Origin: Stenomitos frigidus_A
Lineage (GTDB): Bacteria > Cyanobacteriota > Cyanobacteriia > Leptolyngbyales > Leptolyngbyaceae
Reading direction: 5' to 3'
Assembly (NCBI RefSeq): GCF_963877135.1
Contig: NZ_CAWNSW010000141.1
Span: forward strand, 1 to 64,000
DNA: 64,000 nt
Position 1 is the first letter of the stretch, and each line of letters starts with the position of its first letter. A program made the position numbers and the translations under genes. Positions 26,703-35,445 of the stretch are shown piece after piece. The notes beneath the pieces were generated by a model. The model was not told the DNA's origin, searched no databases, and saw only the letters and a program-made list of their open reading frames with translations.

Positions 26703-28943
26703 ATGGGTTCTCTCGTTACGGGGTCAGTCTCTATGGGTATACCGTTTGTTTTAGATGTTGCGATCGGCTTAATTTTCATCTACTTGATTCTTAGCTTGCT
26801 CGCATCAGAGCTTCAGGAACTGCTCACAACGCTGTTCCAGTGGCGAGCAAAACATTTAAGAGACTCGATCGAAGTGTTTCTGGCCGGTGGTAGTAGTACT
26901 CCCGAAGCAGAAGAAGTCAGAGTTCTAGTCAGTAACCTCTACGACGATCCACTGCTAAAAAACGTTAACCAAGAATCAAAAAGCTTCATTGCCAAAGGCG
27001 CACGCGAAATTACTCGTTGGTTGATTCCTGGTAACAGAAAGGGGGCGTTTGGGACTCAGCAATCTTCAGGCCCGTCTTACATTGCTCCAGAGACCTTTTC
27101 AACTTCGCTACTCGAACGGGTGGGGATGTCAACCTTAGCGAGAAAGCTCACCGAAGTGAGGCTAGAAAAGTTCGCCATCAGAATTGTTGGAGGCTTTAAG
27201 GTACAAGAGGGTGAAGCGCCGTTGAGTGATTGGGAAAAGGGCAGAATTCGGCTCATTGCTGAAAAAGCCCGAAAAGACTTAACCAATGATGCCAATTTCG
27301 CGACGCTTGTAGAAGAGTATGCTGATATCCTTCACGACTATACGGTTGAAGCAACAACATTAAATACCTGCGTCGAGCGTATGGGCGAAAGCCTGGATGC
27401 GTATATTGCGAATTATCCATTGCCCACTGCTCAAATGACTGAGCCAGTTACCATCTCTCCGGTTTCAATGGAAGTGTCTCAAGGGTTTGATCCAGCGGCG
27501 GCACCATCTGAAATACCGGAATCGGCGCCGACTGCTTCAACCAATGACGAAGATTTAGTCTATTTCGCAAAGCGTTTAAGAGCGTTTAAATTGAGCCTTT
27601 TTGGTGCAGATAACGAGCGGGCAATCCTGTCTGGTGGGTTGCGCCCAAGCTTATCTGAAATTGCTCAACTGGTTGATGCAAGCAGCACCACCTATCAAGA
27701 AGTTGCTCAGTCATACAAAACGCTGCTTGAAAAAGCAGTGCCACTAGAAGCGCTAGTCAATCCTGAATTGGAGCAGCAGCTTTTAGAGTCCTATCCCGAA
27801 GCGATCGAAAAAGAGATTGTGCAGGCGTATCCTGAGACTGTTGAAGAACAGTTTGTCGCGATCGTGCCAGATATCTTTAAGACCGTTGAAAAGCAATTAA
27901 CCAATCGCAGACGCAAAACCTATCGAGCCAGACAGAACCCACAGATGAATTTGCTGAAGCAGCAGCGGCGCACGCTTCATAAAGCGCTGGGTCAATTGGG
28001 CGCAGAACAACGGCAACAAGTTTTAAGTGCGGTGCTCAACCAGTTTGGTGGCGATGAACGGACAGTAATCATCAACAAGGGCCTGGAAGAACTGAGCAAT
28101 GAGCAACGGTATATTGTCATCAATATCGTCTTTGTAAAGTTGGGCTTAACCAATGAAGATCGCTCAGTTTATGACAACTATCAAACCTATAAAACGATCC
28201 AGCAAGCATTAGGAAAACTACCCAACTCGATCAAAGATAGCTTTGCAATTCTTGCCAGACGAGCGCAGTCGAAAGTGCAACAGATTAGCCATGATGTCAG
28301 TCAGTTTCGCACAGAGGTCGAAGTTTGGTTCGATCGCTCAATGGAACGCGCTTCTGGTGTTTACAAACGCAATGCAAAAGGCGTGGCAATCTTAATTGGA
28401 TTATTACTGGCAAGTGCCACCAACGCAGATGCCTTTTTTATTGTGAACCGCTTATCCAACGATGAAAATTTACGTAAAGTCATCACGGATCAAGCGGCAC
28501 AATTGCCTACAAGAGATCCTTCAGCACCAGTCAAGCCATTAGATCAGGAGCTTAAAGATTTAAAGCAACAGACTGATACAGCCCTCGACGATCTATCGCT
28601 TCCAATTGGTTGGAAACCGGAGAACTTTTCCAAACAGTTTGAGTGCCCCCTTCCGCCTCCGCCTCCGCCTCCTGGCTCCCCAGCTCAACCCAACAACGTA
28701 AAGCCGACCAGCACTCCCTGTGACATTCTTTCTGAGCGAGGGACCCTCACTCCAAACAAAATCTCCCAACTCATTGTATCGAGACCGATCGATGCGCTCA
28801 AAATTCTGCTTGGTTGGATTGTTAGTGGTCTGGCGATCGCAATGGGTGCCCCCTTCTGGTTTGACCTGCTCGGCAAGATCATGAACGTGCGTAATTCTGG
28901 CAGCAAACCCCAAACCGCAGCCACCAAGGAAACGGCGAAATGA
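26703..28943 (+). CDS. Large membrane-anchored protein of unknown function
   Basis: A 746-residue protein. An N-terminal membrane span (about 14-40, from GIPFVLDVAIGLIFIYLIL) is followed by a long soluble helical region with repeated Glu/Pro phrases (VNPELEQQLLESYPEAIEKE around 360). A second hydrophobic stretch lies near 563-580. A seven-proline run occurs near 650, then a C-terminal span near 700-720. I recognise no domain with a known activity. The ATG at 26733 (MGIPF) is an alternative start. It looks like a scaffold-type membrane protein, but that is a guess. Confidence 0.7.
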   Translation: MGSLVTGSVSMGIPFVLDVAIGLIFIYLILSLLASELQELLTTLFQWRAKHLRDSIEVFLAGGSSTPEAEEVRVLVSNLYDDPLLKNVNQESKSFIAKGAREITRWLIPGNRKGAFGTQQSSGPSYIAPETFSTSLLERVGMSTLARKLTEVRLEKFAIRIVGGFKVQEGEAPLSDWEKGRIRLIAEKARKDLTNDANFATLVEEYADILHDYTVEATTLNTCVERMGESLDAYIANYPLPTAQMTEPVTISPVSMEVSQGFDPAAAPSEIPESAPTASTNDEDLVYFAKRLRAFKLSLFGADNERAILSGGLRPSLSEIAQLVDASSTTYQEVAQSYKTLLEKAVPLEALVNPELEQQLLESYPEAIEKEIVQAYPETVEEQFVAIVPDIFKTVEKQLTNRRRKTYRARQNPQMNLLKQQRRTLHKALGQLGAEQRQQVLSAVLNQFGGDERTVIINKGLEELSNEQRYIVINIVFVKLGLTNEDRSVYDNYQTYKTIQQALGKLPNSIKDSFAILARRAQSKVQQISHDVSQFRTEVEVWFDRSMERASGVYKRNAKGVAILIGLLLASATNADAFFIVNRLSNDENLRKVITDQAAQLPTRDPSAPVKPLDQELKDLKQQTDTALDDLSLPIGWKPENFSKQFECPLPPPPPPPGSPAQPNNVKPTSTPCDILSERGTLTPNKISQLIVSRPIDALKILLGWIVSGLAIAMGAPFWFDLLGKIMNVRNSGSKPQTAATKETAK

Positions 28944-28959
28944 GGGGTGATTTGATTCC

Positions 28960-29000
28960 GGTTCCCTCTCCCAAATTGGAAGAGGGCTAGGGAGAGGGCG
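28960..29000. repeat. Interspersed inverted repeat (CCCTCTCCC / GGGAGAGGG)
   Basis: CCCTCTCCCAAATTGGAAGAGGG is followed by CTAGGGAGAGGGCG, allowing alternative CCCTCT/AGAGGG pairings. This is a common dispersed cyanobacterial repeat. It lies between convergent genes and may help to end transcription. Confidence 0.6.
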
Positions 29001-29070
29001 ATTCGGGCAATGATGCAAAAGATTTGTCAGTCAATCAGGGAGAGAGGTAAGGAGTTTTAGCCTTCATCCC

Positions 29071-30513
29071 TTATCCTTTAGCGTTTCCCTGACTTCTTGC
29101 CATTTGCTCCAATGCCGTTTGCAAATCCTGCGTCAAGGTGGCAACCGCTTGCTTAGCGTTCCGTCGGCTGCTTTTGTAGTCGTCCCAACGATCGGACACC
29201 GAAAGCGGTTGACCGATCGTCAAAATAGCCTTGAGTTTACCCAGTTTGGGGCGATCGAAGGAGTTGCCGCCTTTGATGCGCGTCACCATACCCCACATCA
29301 ATAACGTGGTTTCGGCGAAGCGTTCGACGGTGGGTTTTTCCAGTACATACTTGCCCGTTACGGCAACGAAGCTTTCAACAACGCGCATGTGCCAAATCCG
29401 GAGGTCGGCTTCTTCTGCAATCCGATCGGCCAATCCGTGTTCCAGGGGCGAAACCTGGTCGATCGCCTTCAGGTCTTCGCGGTAGATATAGTCCCAACCA
29501 GCCTGTTCTAAGCGCCGGCAGCGATCGATGACGCTACCTTTGGGCTGCAGGTTGAAATACTGCTCTGCTACTTTTAGGGCGGCATCCATTAATGCGTTCA
29601 GTCGGGTGGCGAAGGCGGCATGGGAAGGCGTCGCTGCCGGGTCTGAAGCAGGAGTGCTGTAGTCCTTAGTGATCGCGAGATCCTGGTGATAAAAGCGGCT
29701 GTAGAACGCTTCCATCACCGACAGCAAATTTTCCCCCAGGCGATACAGTCGCCCATAAAGAACGTCTTTGTTAATGCCATCTTCGCCAGTAACAGCGGCA
29801 TGGCTTGGATTCACTGTGAGTCCTGCATCCTTCTCTAGCTCCGTCAACAGTTGGTCAATGGCGTGCCAGGGTGGGGTGATATAGCGGTACTGAATGCCGA
29901 TCGGCACAATGAGAACTGTCTCAGAGCGATTGGCTTTTTCTAAATCTTCAGCGCACCAAAAAGCGAGTTGGCTTAGTCCTGGTTCCAACGGGCTCACAAT
30001 TTCGGTATGACCATTGGTGGCACCTTCAGGAGCGGCGGCTAACGGCAACGAGCCATTGGCAAATAAATCGCGAGCAGACCGCAAGCCAACGCGATCGACC
30101 TTACCGCGATGAATGGGAGTGCCACCCAGACGAGAATATAGCCAGCCCATCCTGGCACCAGCCCACAGCGGAATCCCGCGATCGTACATAAAGTGGGCAT
30201 GAATCGGACGTCGCAGCGTGATCCCTTGCTGCCGGGCGACGTTGGGCACAATGTTTGTGAGCAGGGTTGCCAATGCAAAGGGGTCATTCACACTGGGATG
30301 CCGAAACGCTAGCAGCAGTCGGATCTTCCCTGCCTGAAATTGGCGATAGAGATCCACTAAGACCTCGACATTGTGGGCTTCAACCTGCCTCAAGGGCGTC
30401 CGCGATCGCATAATCAGCGGCAACAGCCATTGCAACACTTTCACAACCGTCAGGTTGAGCTTGGGTGGAATAAATTCCAATGGCGGTTGCACTTGGCGAA
30501 TAAGGCGAGGCAA
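29071..30513 (-). CDS. 1-acyl-glycerol-3-phosphate acyltransferase-like protein (PlsC family)
   Basis: A 480-residue protein. The PlsC acyltransferase motif I is represented by HPSVND (an HX4D pattern, about residues 68-73) and the substrate-binding motif by APEGATNGH (about 162-170). The remainder is a long C-terminal helical region. Such proteins acylate lysophospholipids or related alcohols; the true acceptor is not known. The protein is longer than classical PlsC (about 250 residues), matching a cyanobacterial subgroup. It is monocistronic. Confidence 0.75.
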   Translation of the reverse strand: MPRLIRQVQPPLEFIPPKLNLTVVKVLQWLLPLIMRSRTPLRQVEAHNVEVLVDLYRQFQAGKIRLLLAFRHPSVNDPFALATLLTNIVPNVARQQGITLRRPIHAHFMYDRGIPLWAGARMGWLYSRLGGTPIHRGKVDRVGLRSARDLFANGSLPLAAAPEGATNGHTEIVSPLEPGLSQLAFWCAEDLEKANRSETVLIVPIGIQYRYITPPWHAIDQLLTELEKDAGLTVNPSHAAVTGEDGINKDVLYGRLYRLGENLLSVMEAFYSRFYHQDLAITKDYSTPASDPAATPSHAAFATRLNALMDAALKVAEQYFNLQPKGSVIDRCRRLEQAGWDYIYREDLKAIDQVSPLEHGLADRIAEEADLRIWHMRVVESFVAVTGKYVLEKPTVERFAETTLLMWGMVTRIKGGNSFDRPKLGKLKAILTIGQPLSVSDRWDDYKSSRRNAKQAVATLTQDLQTALEQMARSQGNAKG

Positions 30514-30652
30514 GGGAGTCTCCTTCGTAATTGTTGGTTGTTAGTTTTTAGTTATTAGGAAGCAGAAGCTAGATGATAGAAGGTAAAAGCTGACTGCTGA
30601 ACGCTGATAGCTGAAAGCCGCTTTACTCAAAACTCTCTTTCTCTTCTGTTCT

Positions 30653-32014
30653 CTAAAAGATAAACATCAGCTTCAGCTTCCACGTTTCCTCATTGCGGAT
30701 CAGTTCGATTTGGCGAATAAATTCGCGGAAGTAGAAACGACGCTCCGCTTCAGAAAGGTCGAGCCAGAATTGGGGGATAGACACAGTCTGAGCGATTGCC
30801 TGTAAATTTACTGGAGGAAGCTGTGCCAGTTTGCTCTGGAGCACAGCCATTTCAGTCCGTAGTTTGTAGGCGCGGAGATCGGCAGTCTCTTGATCGAGAA
30901 CGCCGCTGGTGACCAAGGGCGGCAGTTGTGCGAGGATGGTTTGCTTGGCAGCGATCGCGCCACCGATACCCTGTTTTATTGTGCCCACATCGGGTAGATC
31001 CCCACCGGCTACAGCGCGAGGCAGGTCTTCGCAGATGCGTTCAATGGTTTGCTGGAGGATGGCGCCGTAGTCGATCGCCCCACACTTCGGTGTTTGGGTG
31101 CATCCAGTCGGGCGCAGGTAGAGATACTCGCGATCGTGGCGGGGTGCAGAGACACGGGTGACAGTCATGGGCGATCGACACTCGCTGCATACGACTAATC
31201 CTGCTAGAGAACGTGGTGCGCTGGCAGTGCGGGGAGGCATTTGGCGGTTCCGTCGCAGCAGGCGATCGACCTGAGCGGCTTCTTCACGCGAGATGATGGG
31301 CGCGTGCGTATCGCTGACCAGTTCACCGTTTTGATACGCCAGATCACCACGATAAACGGGATTGGTGAGCCAGCGATGCCCTGTCGAGACGGCGATTTTC
31401 TTACCGTAGCGTTTCGCCAAATAACGCACCGCACCATTCAGTGATCCATAGAGCAAAAACTGCTCGAAAAAGTCTTTGACGACCGGAGCCGTGCTGCGAT
31501 CGACCACATAGCGACTTTTGCTGCGTCGATAACCATAGGGTGCTTTTCCCGGTGGTGGTAACGCCTGCACGCGGTTCTGAGCGTGTCCCTGACGAATGCG
31601 ACGACTCCGTTGCTCGCGCTGTACTTGCTGCAACAGCTTGAGCAAATCTGCCTGTAAATCTGCCCCCTTGAGGATGGGTTGGTCAGCCAAAGCAGGAGGC
31701 ATTGTGCTGGTTGCTTGCTCTGTCACAATGAGACGAATGTTCAACGCTTCCAGTTCAGCCAGCCGATCGCCCACTGCCTGCACAGAATCACCCAATTCTT
31801 CCACGCGCCGAATAAGCAGATAATCCGCTGGTGCTGCCTGACAGTCTTCGAGAAGCTGCTGCCACTGCTGCCGAGCCGCACTCTCCTTTCCTTTTTTCGG
31901 TACGGTGGCGATCGCCAAGTCTTGATAGACATGATCAATGTCCCAACCCCACAGATCGCGATCGGGCGTTGGTTCGAGTAAAGGGTCGCTGTAGAGATAG
32001 GCAATAATTTTCAT
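30653..32014 (-). CDS. Serine recombinase family protein (XisF-like)
   Basis: A 453-residue large serine recombinase. The N-terminal resolvase-like domain begins MKIIAYLYSD and includes DYLLIRRVEELGDSV, where typical enzymes have DRLGRS, so the catalytic core is atypical. The recombinase domain follows (APYGYRR, GSLNGAVRYLAKRYGK, LTNPVYRGDLAYQNG), then a zinc-ribbon-like part with a CSEC motif and a C-terminal helical segment. Related proteins excise the fdxN element in heterocyst-formers, but similar genes occur widely in cyanobacteria without a known element. The ATG at 32014 overlaps the stop of the acetyltransferase gene as ATGA. Confidence 0.8.
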   Translation of the reverse strand: MKIIAYLYSDPLLEPTPDRDLWGWDIDHVYQDLAIATVPKKGKESAARQQWQQLLEDCQAAPADYLLIRRVEELGDSVQAVGDRLAELEALNIRLIVTEQATSTMPPALADQPILKGADLQADLLKLLQQVQREQRSRRIRQGHAQNRVQALPPPGKAPYGYRRSKSRYVVDRSTAPVVKDFFEQFLLYGSLNGAVRYLAKRYGKKIAVSTGHRWLTNPVYRGDLAYQNGELVSDTHAPIISREEAAQVDRLLRRNRQMPPRTASAPRSLAGLVVCSECRSPMTVTRVSAPRHDREYLYLRPTGCTQTPKCGAIDYGAILQQTIERICEDLPRAVAGGDLPDVGTIKQGIGGAIAAKQTILAQLPPLVTSGVLDQETADLRAYKLRTEMAVLQSKLAQLPPVNLQAIAQTVSIPQFWLDLSEAERRFYFREFIRQIELIRNEETWKLKLMFIF

Positions 32015-32577
32015 TGTGCCGGGTGCGATCGATCTGCCACCATGAGCCAGCAATCCCGATACTTGCCTTCGTGCAGTTCATGGGCAGGCAGCTGCTTAAC
32101 CTTGCTAAAGCCACACTTTTCGTAGCATCGAATGGCGCGGGCGTTGCTGACATGTGGGTCTATCAACACCTTATCAGCTTGCAGATGCTCAAACAGGTAG
32201 GTCAAAGCGGCTGACAGCGCTTTCGTACCAATGCCTTGATTCCAATCATGCGACTCGCCAATGAATAGGTCAACGGCATAAATGGTAATGCTTTCACCAA
32301 TGTCGTAGTCGCCATACTCCTGTCTGTCAGACTCTGTGAGGGGATAGTACTGTAAGTAGCCGATCGCCTCAGTTTGGTACAGAATCAGGCATGGTGTGAT
32401 GTCCTCTTGCCATAAAACTTTGGGACGATACGCTTCTAAAACCCTTGCCAACGGATACGGATTATCTCTGCCTTCATAAAATTCCAACACCGCTTCATCA
32501 GTAAGCCACTTTGCCATCAGCTGATAATCCTGCATGTCGTCTTGCATGAGGCGAATGGCAACATCGTCCTGCTGCAT
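32011..32577 (-). CDS. GNAT acetyltransferase, aminoglycoside 6'-N-acetyltransferase-like
   Basis: A 188-residue GNAT protein from the ATG at 32577. It matches the AAC(6')-type subgroup in several places: NPYPLARVLEAYRPKVLWQE, IGYLQYYPLTE, NQGIGTKALSAAL (acetyl-CoA loop) and NARAIRCYEKCGF, then HELHEGKYRDCWLM. That subgroup includes aminoglycoside-modifying enzymes, but chromosomal relatives can have other substrates. It overlaps the recombinase start by four bases and follows the VOC gene by 23 bases, so the three genes are likely one transcript. Confidence 0.8.
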   Translation of the reverse strand: MQQDDVAIRLMQDDMQDYQLMAKWLTDEAVLEFYEGRDNPYPLARVLEAYRPKVLWQEDITPCLILYQTEAIGYLQYYPLTESDRQEYGDYDIGESITIYAVDLFIGESHDWNQGIGTKALSAALTYLFEHLQADKVLIDPHVSNARAIRCYEKCGFSKVKQLPAHELHEGKYRDCWLMVADRSHPAQ

Positions 32578-32600
32578 TAAAACCACACCGATCAAGCTTG

Positions 32601-32963
32601 CTAAACCTCACCGAGCTCAATCACATTGCCATCGGGGTCTTGAGTAAAGAGGGCAGCACGACCAGATGCACTTACTTGAGTCGGGCAATTGTGTGCTAGA
32701 AGCTGTTCTTTGGCTGCATCCAAATTGGCGACCGAAAAAGCAATGTGTTGATTACGTCCCCATTTTTCAGGGTTGTTCAGTTCAATGGTGAACGCATCGG
32801 CAACAATCAAATGGATCTGGAAGCCAGCCACTTCATACCAGGCTCCAGGAAAGCGAAGCACACGATCGACTTTCTCTAGCCCCAGGACAGAGCCGTAAAA
32901 TTGCTCCGATCGCTCCAAGTCTGAAACCAGCAGTGCAGTGTGTAGGCAGCGAGTAATCTTCAT
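32601..32963 (-). CDS. VOC superfamily protein
   Basis: A 120-residue protein from MKITRCLHTALLVSD, a single VOC domain with a conserved His8, a FYGSVLGLEKV segment and a closing DPDGNVIELGEV strand containing a metal-ligand-type glutamate. An upstream ATG at 33011 adds 16 residues outside the fold. It precedes the acetyltransferase gene on the same strand. The chemistry is unknown. Confidence 0.8.
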   Translation of the reverse strand: MKITRCLHTALLVSDLERSEQFYGSVLGLEKVDRVLRFPGAWYEVAGFQIHLIVADAFTIELNNPEKWGRNQHIAFSVANLDAAKEQLLAHNCPTQVSASGRAALFTQDPDGNVIELGEV

Positions 32964-33034
32964 GGTGATCAACCTGTGAGCATCAATCTCCAGAATACCG
33001 GAACTCATCAAGGGCGTTTCTTAAAAAGCGTTTC

Positions 33035-34369
33035 TCACTGCACAGACATCTCCATCAAGCATTGGGCAATCCGGTTTGCGGCTCCGGGTGCACCCATGCG
33101 ACGACGACCGTTTTCGGCGATCGTTTGCAGCGCGTCGGGATTTTGTAGCAGAGATTGAATGACAGCCGCAGCACGATCGGGTTCCTTCACCAGCATCACA
33201 GATGCCCCTAACAAGCGAGTCTGCGCCTCGGCAAAACCAGGCGTAAACTGTGGACCTTTACCAGGAATGATAATCGCAGGTTTGCCCAGTCCGATAAATT
33301 GTTCCGTTGCAGTGCCTGCCATCGCGATCGCCACATCCGCTCGATGCAAACACTCCGCAAACCGACGCTGCGCCAAGACCAAAGTGGATTTGCGATCGCC
33401 CAAACCGACGGTGTAAGAACCCTCCGCCACCTGCTGCCAGCGATACGCCATTAAGGCTTTGTGGAGCGTTTCTGTCTCCAGTCCAGGCGCGATCGCCGCC
33501 AAAAATGTCAGCGGTCGCGGCATCTGCGCAATCATGCCATTCACCGCTTGCAAAATTGTTTCCCAATTGGCATACGCTTCCGGTGGACGCGAACCAGGCA
33601 GGAGGGCGATCGTCAAGGCAGACGGCTTCAGGTTAAACGCTAAATCCCGCTCTTCATCCTTAAGCCTTAAGCCTTTATCCTTTTCCCCTTCCCCCTCCCA
33701 ATCCAGCCTATCCATCATCGGATTGCCCAGGTCAAACGCTGGAATGTTTCGACGCTTAAGGCTCGTTGCCGTGATTGTGTCTCTGGGAAAAACTGCTTTG
33801 CAATTGGGATGGCTCATTAGCCAGCGTTCCCACGGATGGTAGATGCAGCCTGTCCAGCGTTCGAGGCGATCGTCCCACCACGATCGGCGCGGCAACCAAC
33901 CACCCTCATCACGCAGGTAGTATTCTGACTTGGCGGTACCTACAAAGGCGTAGGGAAGCCCACTTAAGCGGGCGAAGAGGAGCGGTACAATGTCGCCGAC
34001 AGCAAGGATGAGAGAGTGGGGTGTGGGGTGTGGCGGCTCGTGAGCCTCGCCGAACGAGGTGTGGGGTGTGGGGGTGGCTGCTTCTTTTGCCCAAGCTTGA
34101 ATGGCGCGGAGTTGTGCCAGGGTGAGTTGGAGTAAGCCGCCTCGAATGTCGCGTACAAGCTGTCGCCCATCCTGATAGATGAAGCCGCCAGAGGGCATGG
34201 TTTTAACAGAACCGATGAGAGGAATACCGCTATCGCTATAGGCATGACCTTCACCCACGATCGGCAACGCTGCAAGTTCTGGTGGTTCGGATTGTTGCTG
34301 AAGTTCGCGCAAGATGCGGAGGGCGATCGCATCTTCACCATGACCATTGCTGAGACAGAGTACGCGCAT
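33035..34369 (-). CDS. Lipid-A-disaccharide-synthase-related glycosyltransferase-like protein
   Basis: A 444-residue protein of the cyanobacterial lipid-A-disaccharide-synthase-related group, starting MRVLCLSNGHGEDAIALRIL. It shows the ALPIVGEGHAY, LAVGDIVPLLFA, AMAGTATEQFIGLGKPAI and PGKGPQFTPGFAEAQ segments. Two low-complexity stretches, TPTPHTSFGEAHEPPHPTPH and EGEGEKDKGLRLKDEERD, are encoded by intergenic-type repeats that keep the frame. The reaction is not established; it is not the genuine LpxB. It is the first gene of the leftward run ending in the recombinase. Confidence 0.8.
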   Translation of the reverse strand: MRVLCLSNGHGEDAIALRILRELQQQSEPPELAALPIVGEGHAYSDSGIPLIGSVKTMPSGGFIYQDGRQLVRDIRGGLLQLTLAQLRAIQAWAKEAATPTPHTSFGEAHEPPHPTPHSLILAVGDIVPLLFARLSGLPYAFVGTAKSEYYLRDEGGWLPRRSWWDDRLERWTGCIYHPWERWLMSHPNCKAVFPRDTITATSLKRRNIPAFDLGNPMMDRLDWEGEGEKDKGLRLKDEERDLAFNLKPSALTIALLPGSRPPEAYANWETILQAVNGMIAQMPRPLTFLAAIAPGLETETLHKALMAYRWQQVAEGSYTVGLGDRKSTLVLAQRRFAECLHRADVAIAMAGTATEQFIGLGKPAIIIPGKGPQFTPGFAEAQTRLLGASVMLVKEPDRAAAVIQSLLQNPDALQTIAENGRRRMGAPGAANRIAQCLMEMSVQ

Positions 34370-34466
34370 GAGAAGCAGGAGACTGAGGACTGATGGCTAG
34401 AATAAGGCAGATAGACGACCACCAGACAAATTAGTGCCCTTTAGCTTTAATTTTGTCCCACTGAAC

Positions 34467-34889
34467 TTAGGCGGTTACTCTAGTGCCGTTTTGTACGATC
34501 GATGCGCTGCTTTCAGTTACAGGTGTAGGTGGAAGCATGTTAGTCGTGCTGCGGGACGTAGATCGTCGTCCAGTGGAGCGTGGCTTTCCGCCTGCCATGC
34601 GATATTCTCGGCTGTCTTCACCGTAACGCGCTGCTACGTTGACCATCAGCCGTTTAGACAGATCGGTGAGAGCTTGCTCGGTGAGTTCAACGTCTCGCTG
34701 AGCATCATCAACGGTTGACAGCAGCGTGTTGTAGTACGCAAGTCTCTGCCGCATTTGGTCAATCACATCGGCGTATGCCTGTGCCGTCACCCCGTTGCCA
34801 AAATCGAGCATACGCTCGATCGACTGCAACGATTCCAATTGGCGTTCTGATTTTGCTAACACGCGTGAATTTCGTTTCGGGCGTGGCAT
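34467..34889 (-). CDS. Conserved hypothetical protein with basic ends
   Basis: A 140-residue protein from the ATG at 34889, preceded by AAGGAAGG. It has a basic N-terminus (MPRPKRNSRVL), a helical core (about 15-90) that looks like a short coiled coil, and a Ser/Thr/Arg-rich disordered tail. I recognise no family function. It is separated by about 97 bases from the lipid-A-synthase-related gene and may be its own unit. Confidence 0.65.
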   Translation of the reverse strand: MPRPKRNSRVLAKSERQLESLQSIERMLDFGNGVTAQAYADVIDQMRQRLAYYNTLLSTVDDAQRDVELTEQALTDLSKRLMVNVAARYGEDSREYRMAGGKPRSTGRRSTSRSTTNMLPPTPVTESSASIVQNGTRVTA

Positions 34890-35445
34890 GTGCACCTTCC
34901 TTAAAGAGAACAGTCTGTGAAAGAACTGCCTTAAGGTAGCGAGGAAAACATGGCGCTGTTCACCGTGATTCTGAGGAAGTTTGTTGTAATTTCACACAAA
35001 CGTATTGGTAAAAACCGTAGTTTTGCAGAACAAAGACTAGAAACACGAAAGGTTTTTGAAAATGGTCGGGATGTTTATAAAAACCAGATCGCTATTGCGA
35101 AGGACTGTTGAAGCGTTCAGCAAAACGTTGCAAGCATTATGATTGATCATGCGCCATTCATCAGCAATGTTGAGAGGTTTATGAAAAATGTTGCGATGAT
35201 TCTGATTAATAGCAAATTGTTTACACTAGCGCGAAGGCAAATCCGAGAAAAAGAAGCACGGATTGCCCACCGCATTTCTCCTAGAGATTTGCTGAGATCC
35301 TAACGCGCAATCCTTTGCGTTGCTAGCGTCAATGAGCAATCCTGCTATTTTATAGGTTGTGAGGCTGCTCACTGACGCCGTTAGGACTAAAGCGCCTTGA
35401 ACTCACTTTGCTCAAGACAGATCGTCACAAACTTCGGGGCAAGCA
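34890..35445. other. AT-rich intergenic region with a stem-loop
   Basis: A 555-base gap between divergent genes with no coding signal. GCGTCAATGAGCA (35326-35338) pairs, with one mismatch, with TGCTCACTGACGC (35366-35378) around a 27-base apex. This could mark a small RNA or a transcript end. GGATTGC/GCAATCC segments near 35270-35312 also pair. Confidence 0.5.

Noticed and set aside
30653..32014. Recombinase as part of a complete mobile element
   Set aside because: No terminal repeats, att-site pair or cargo border could be identified around it.
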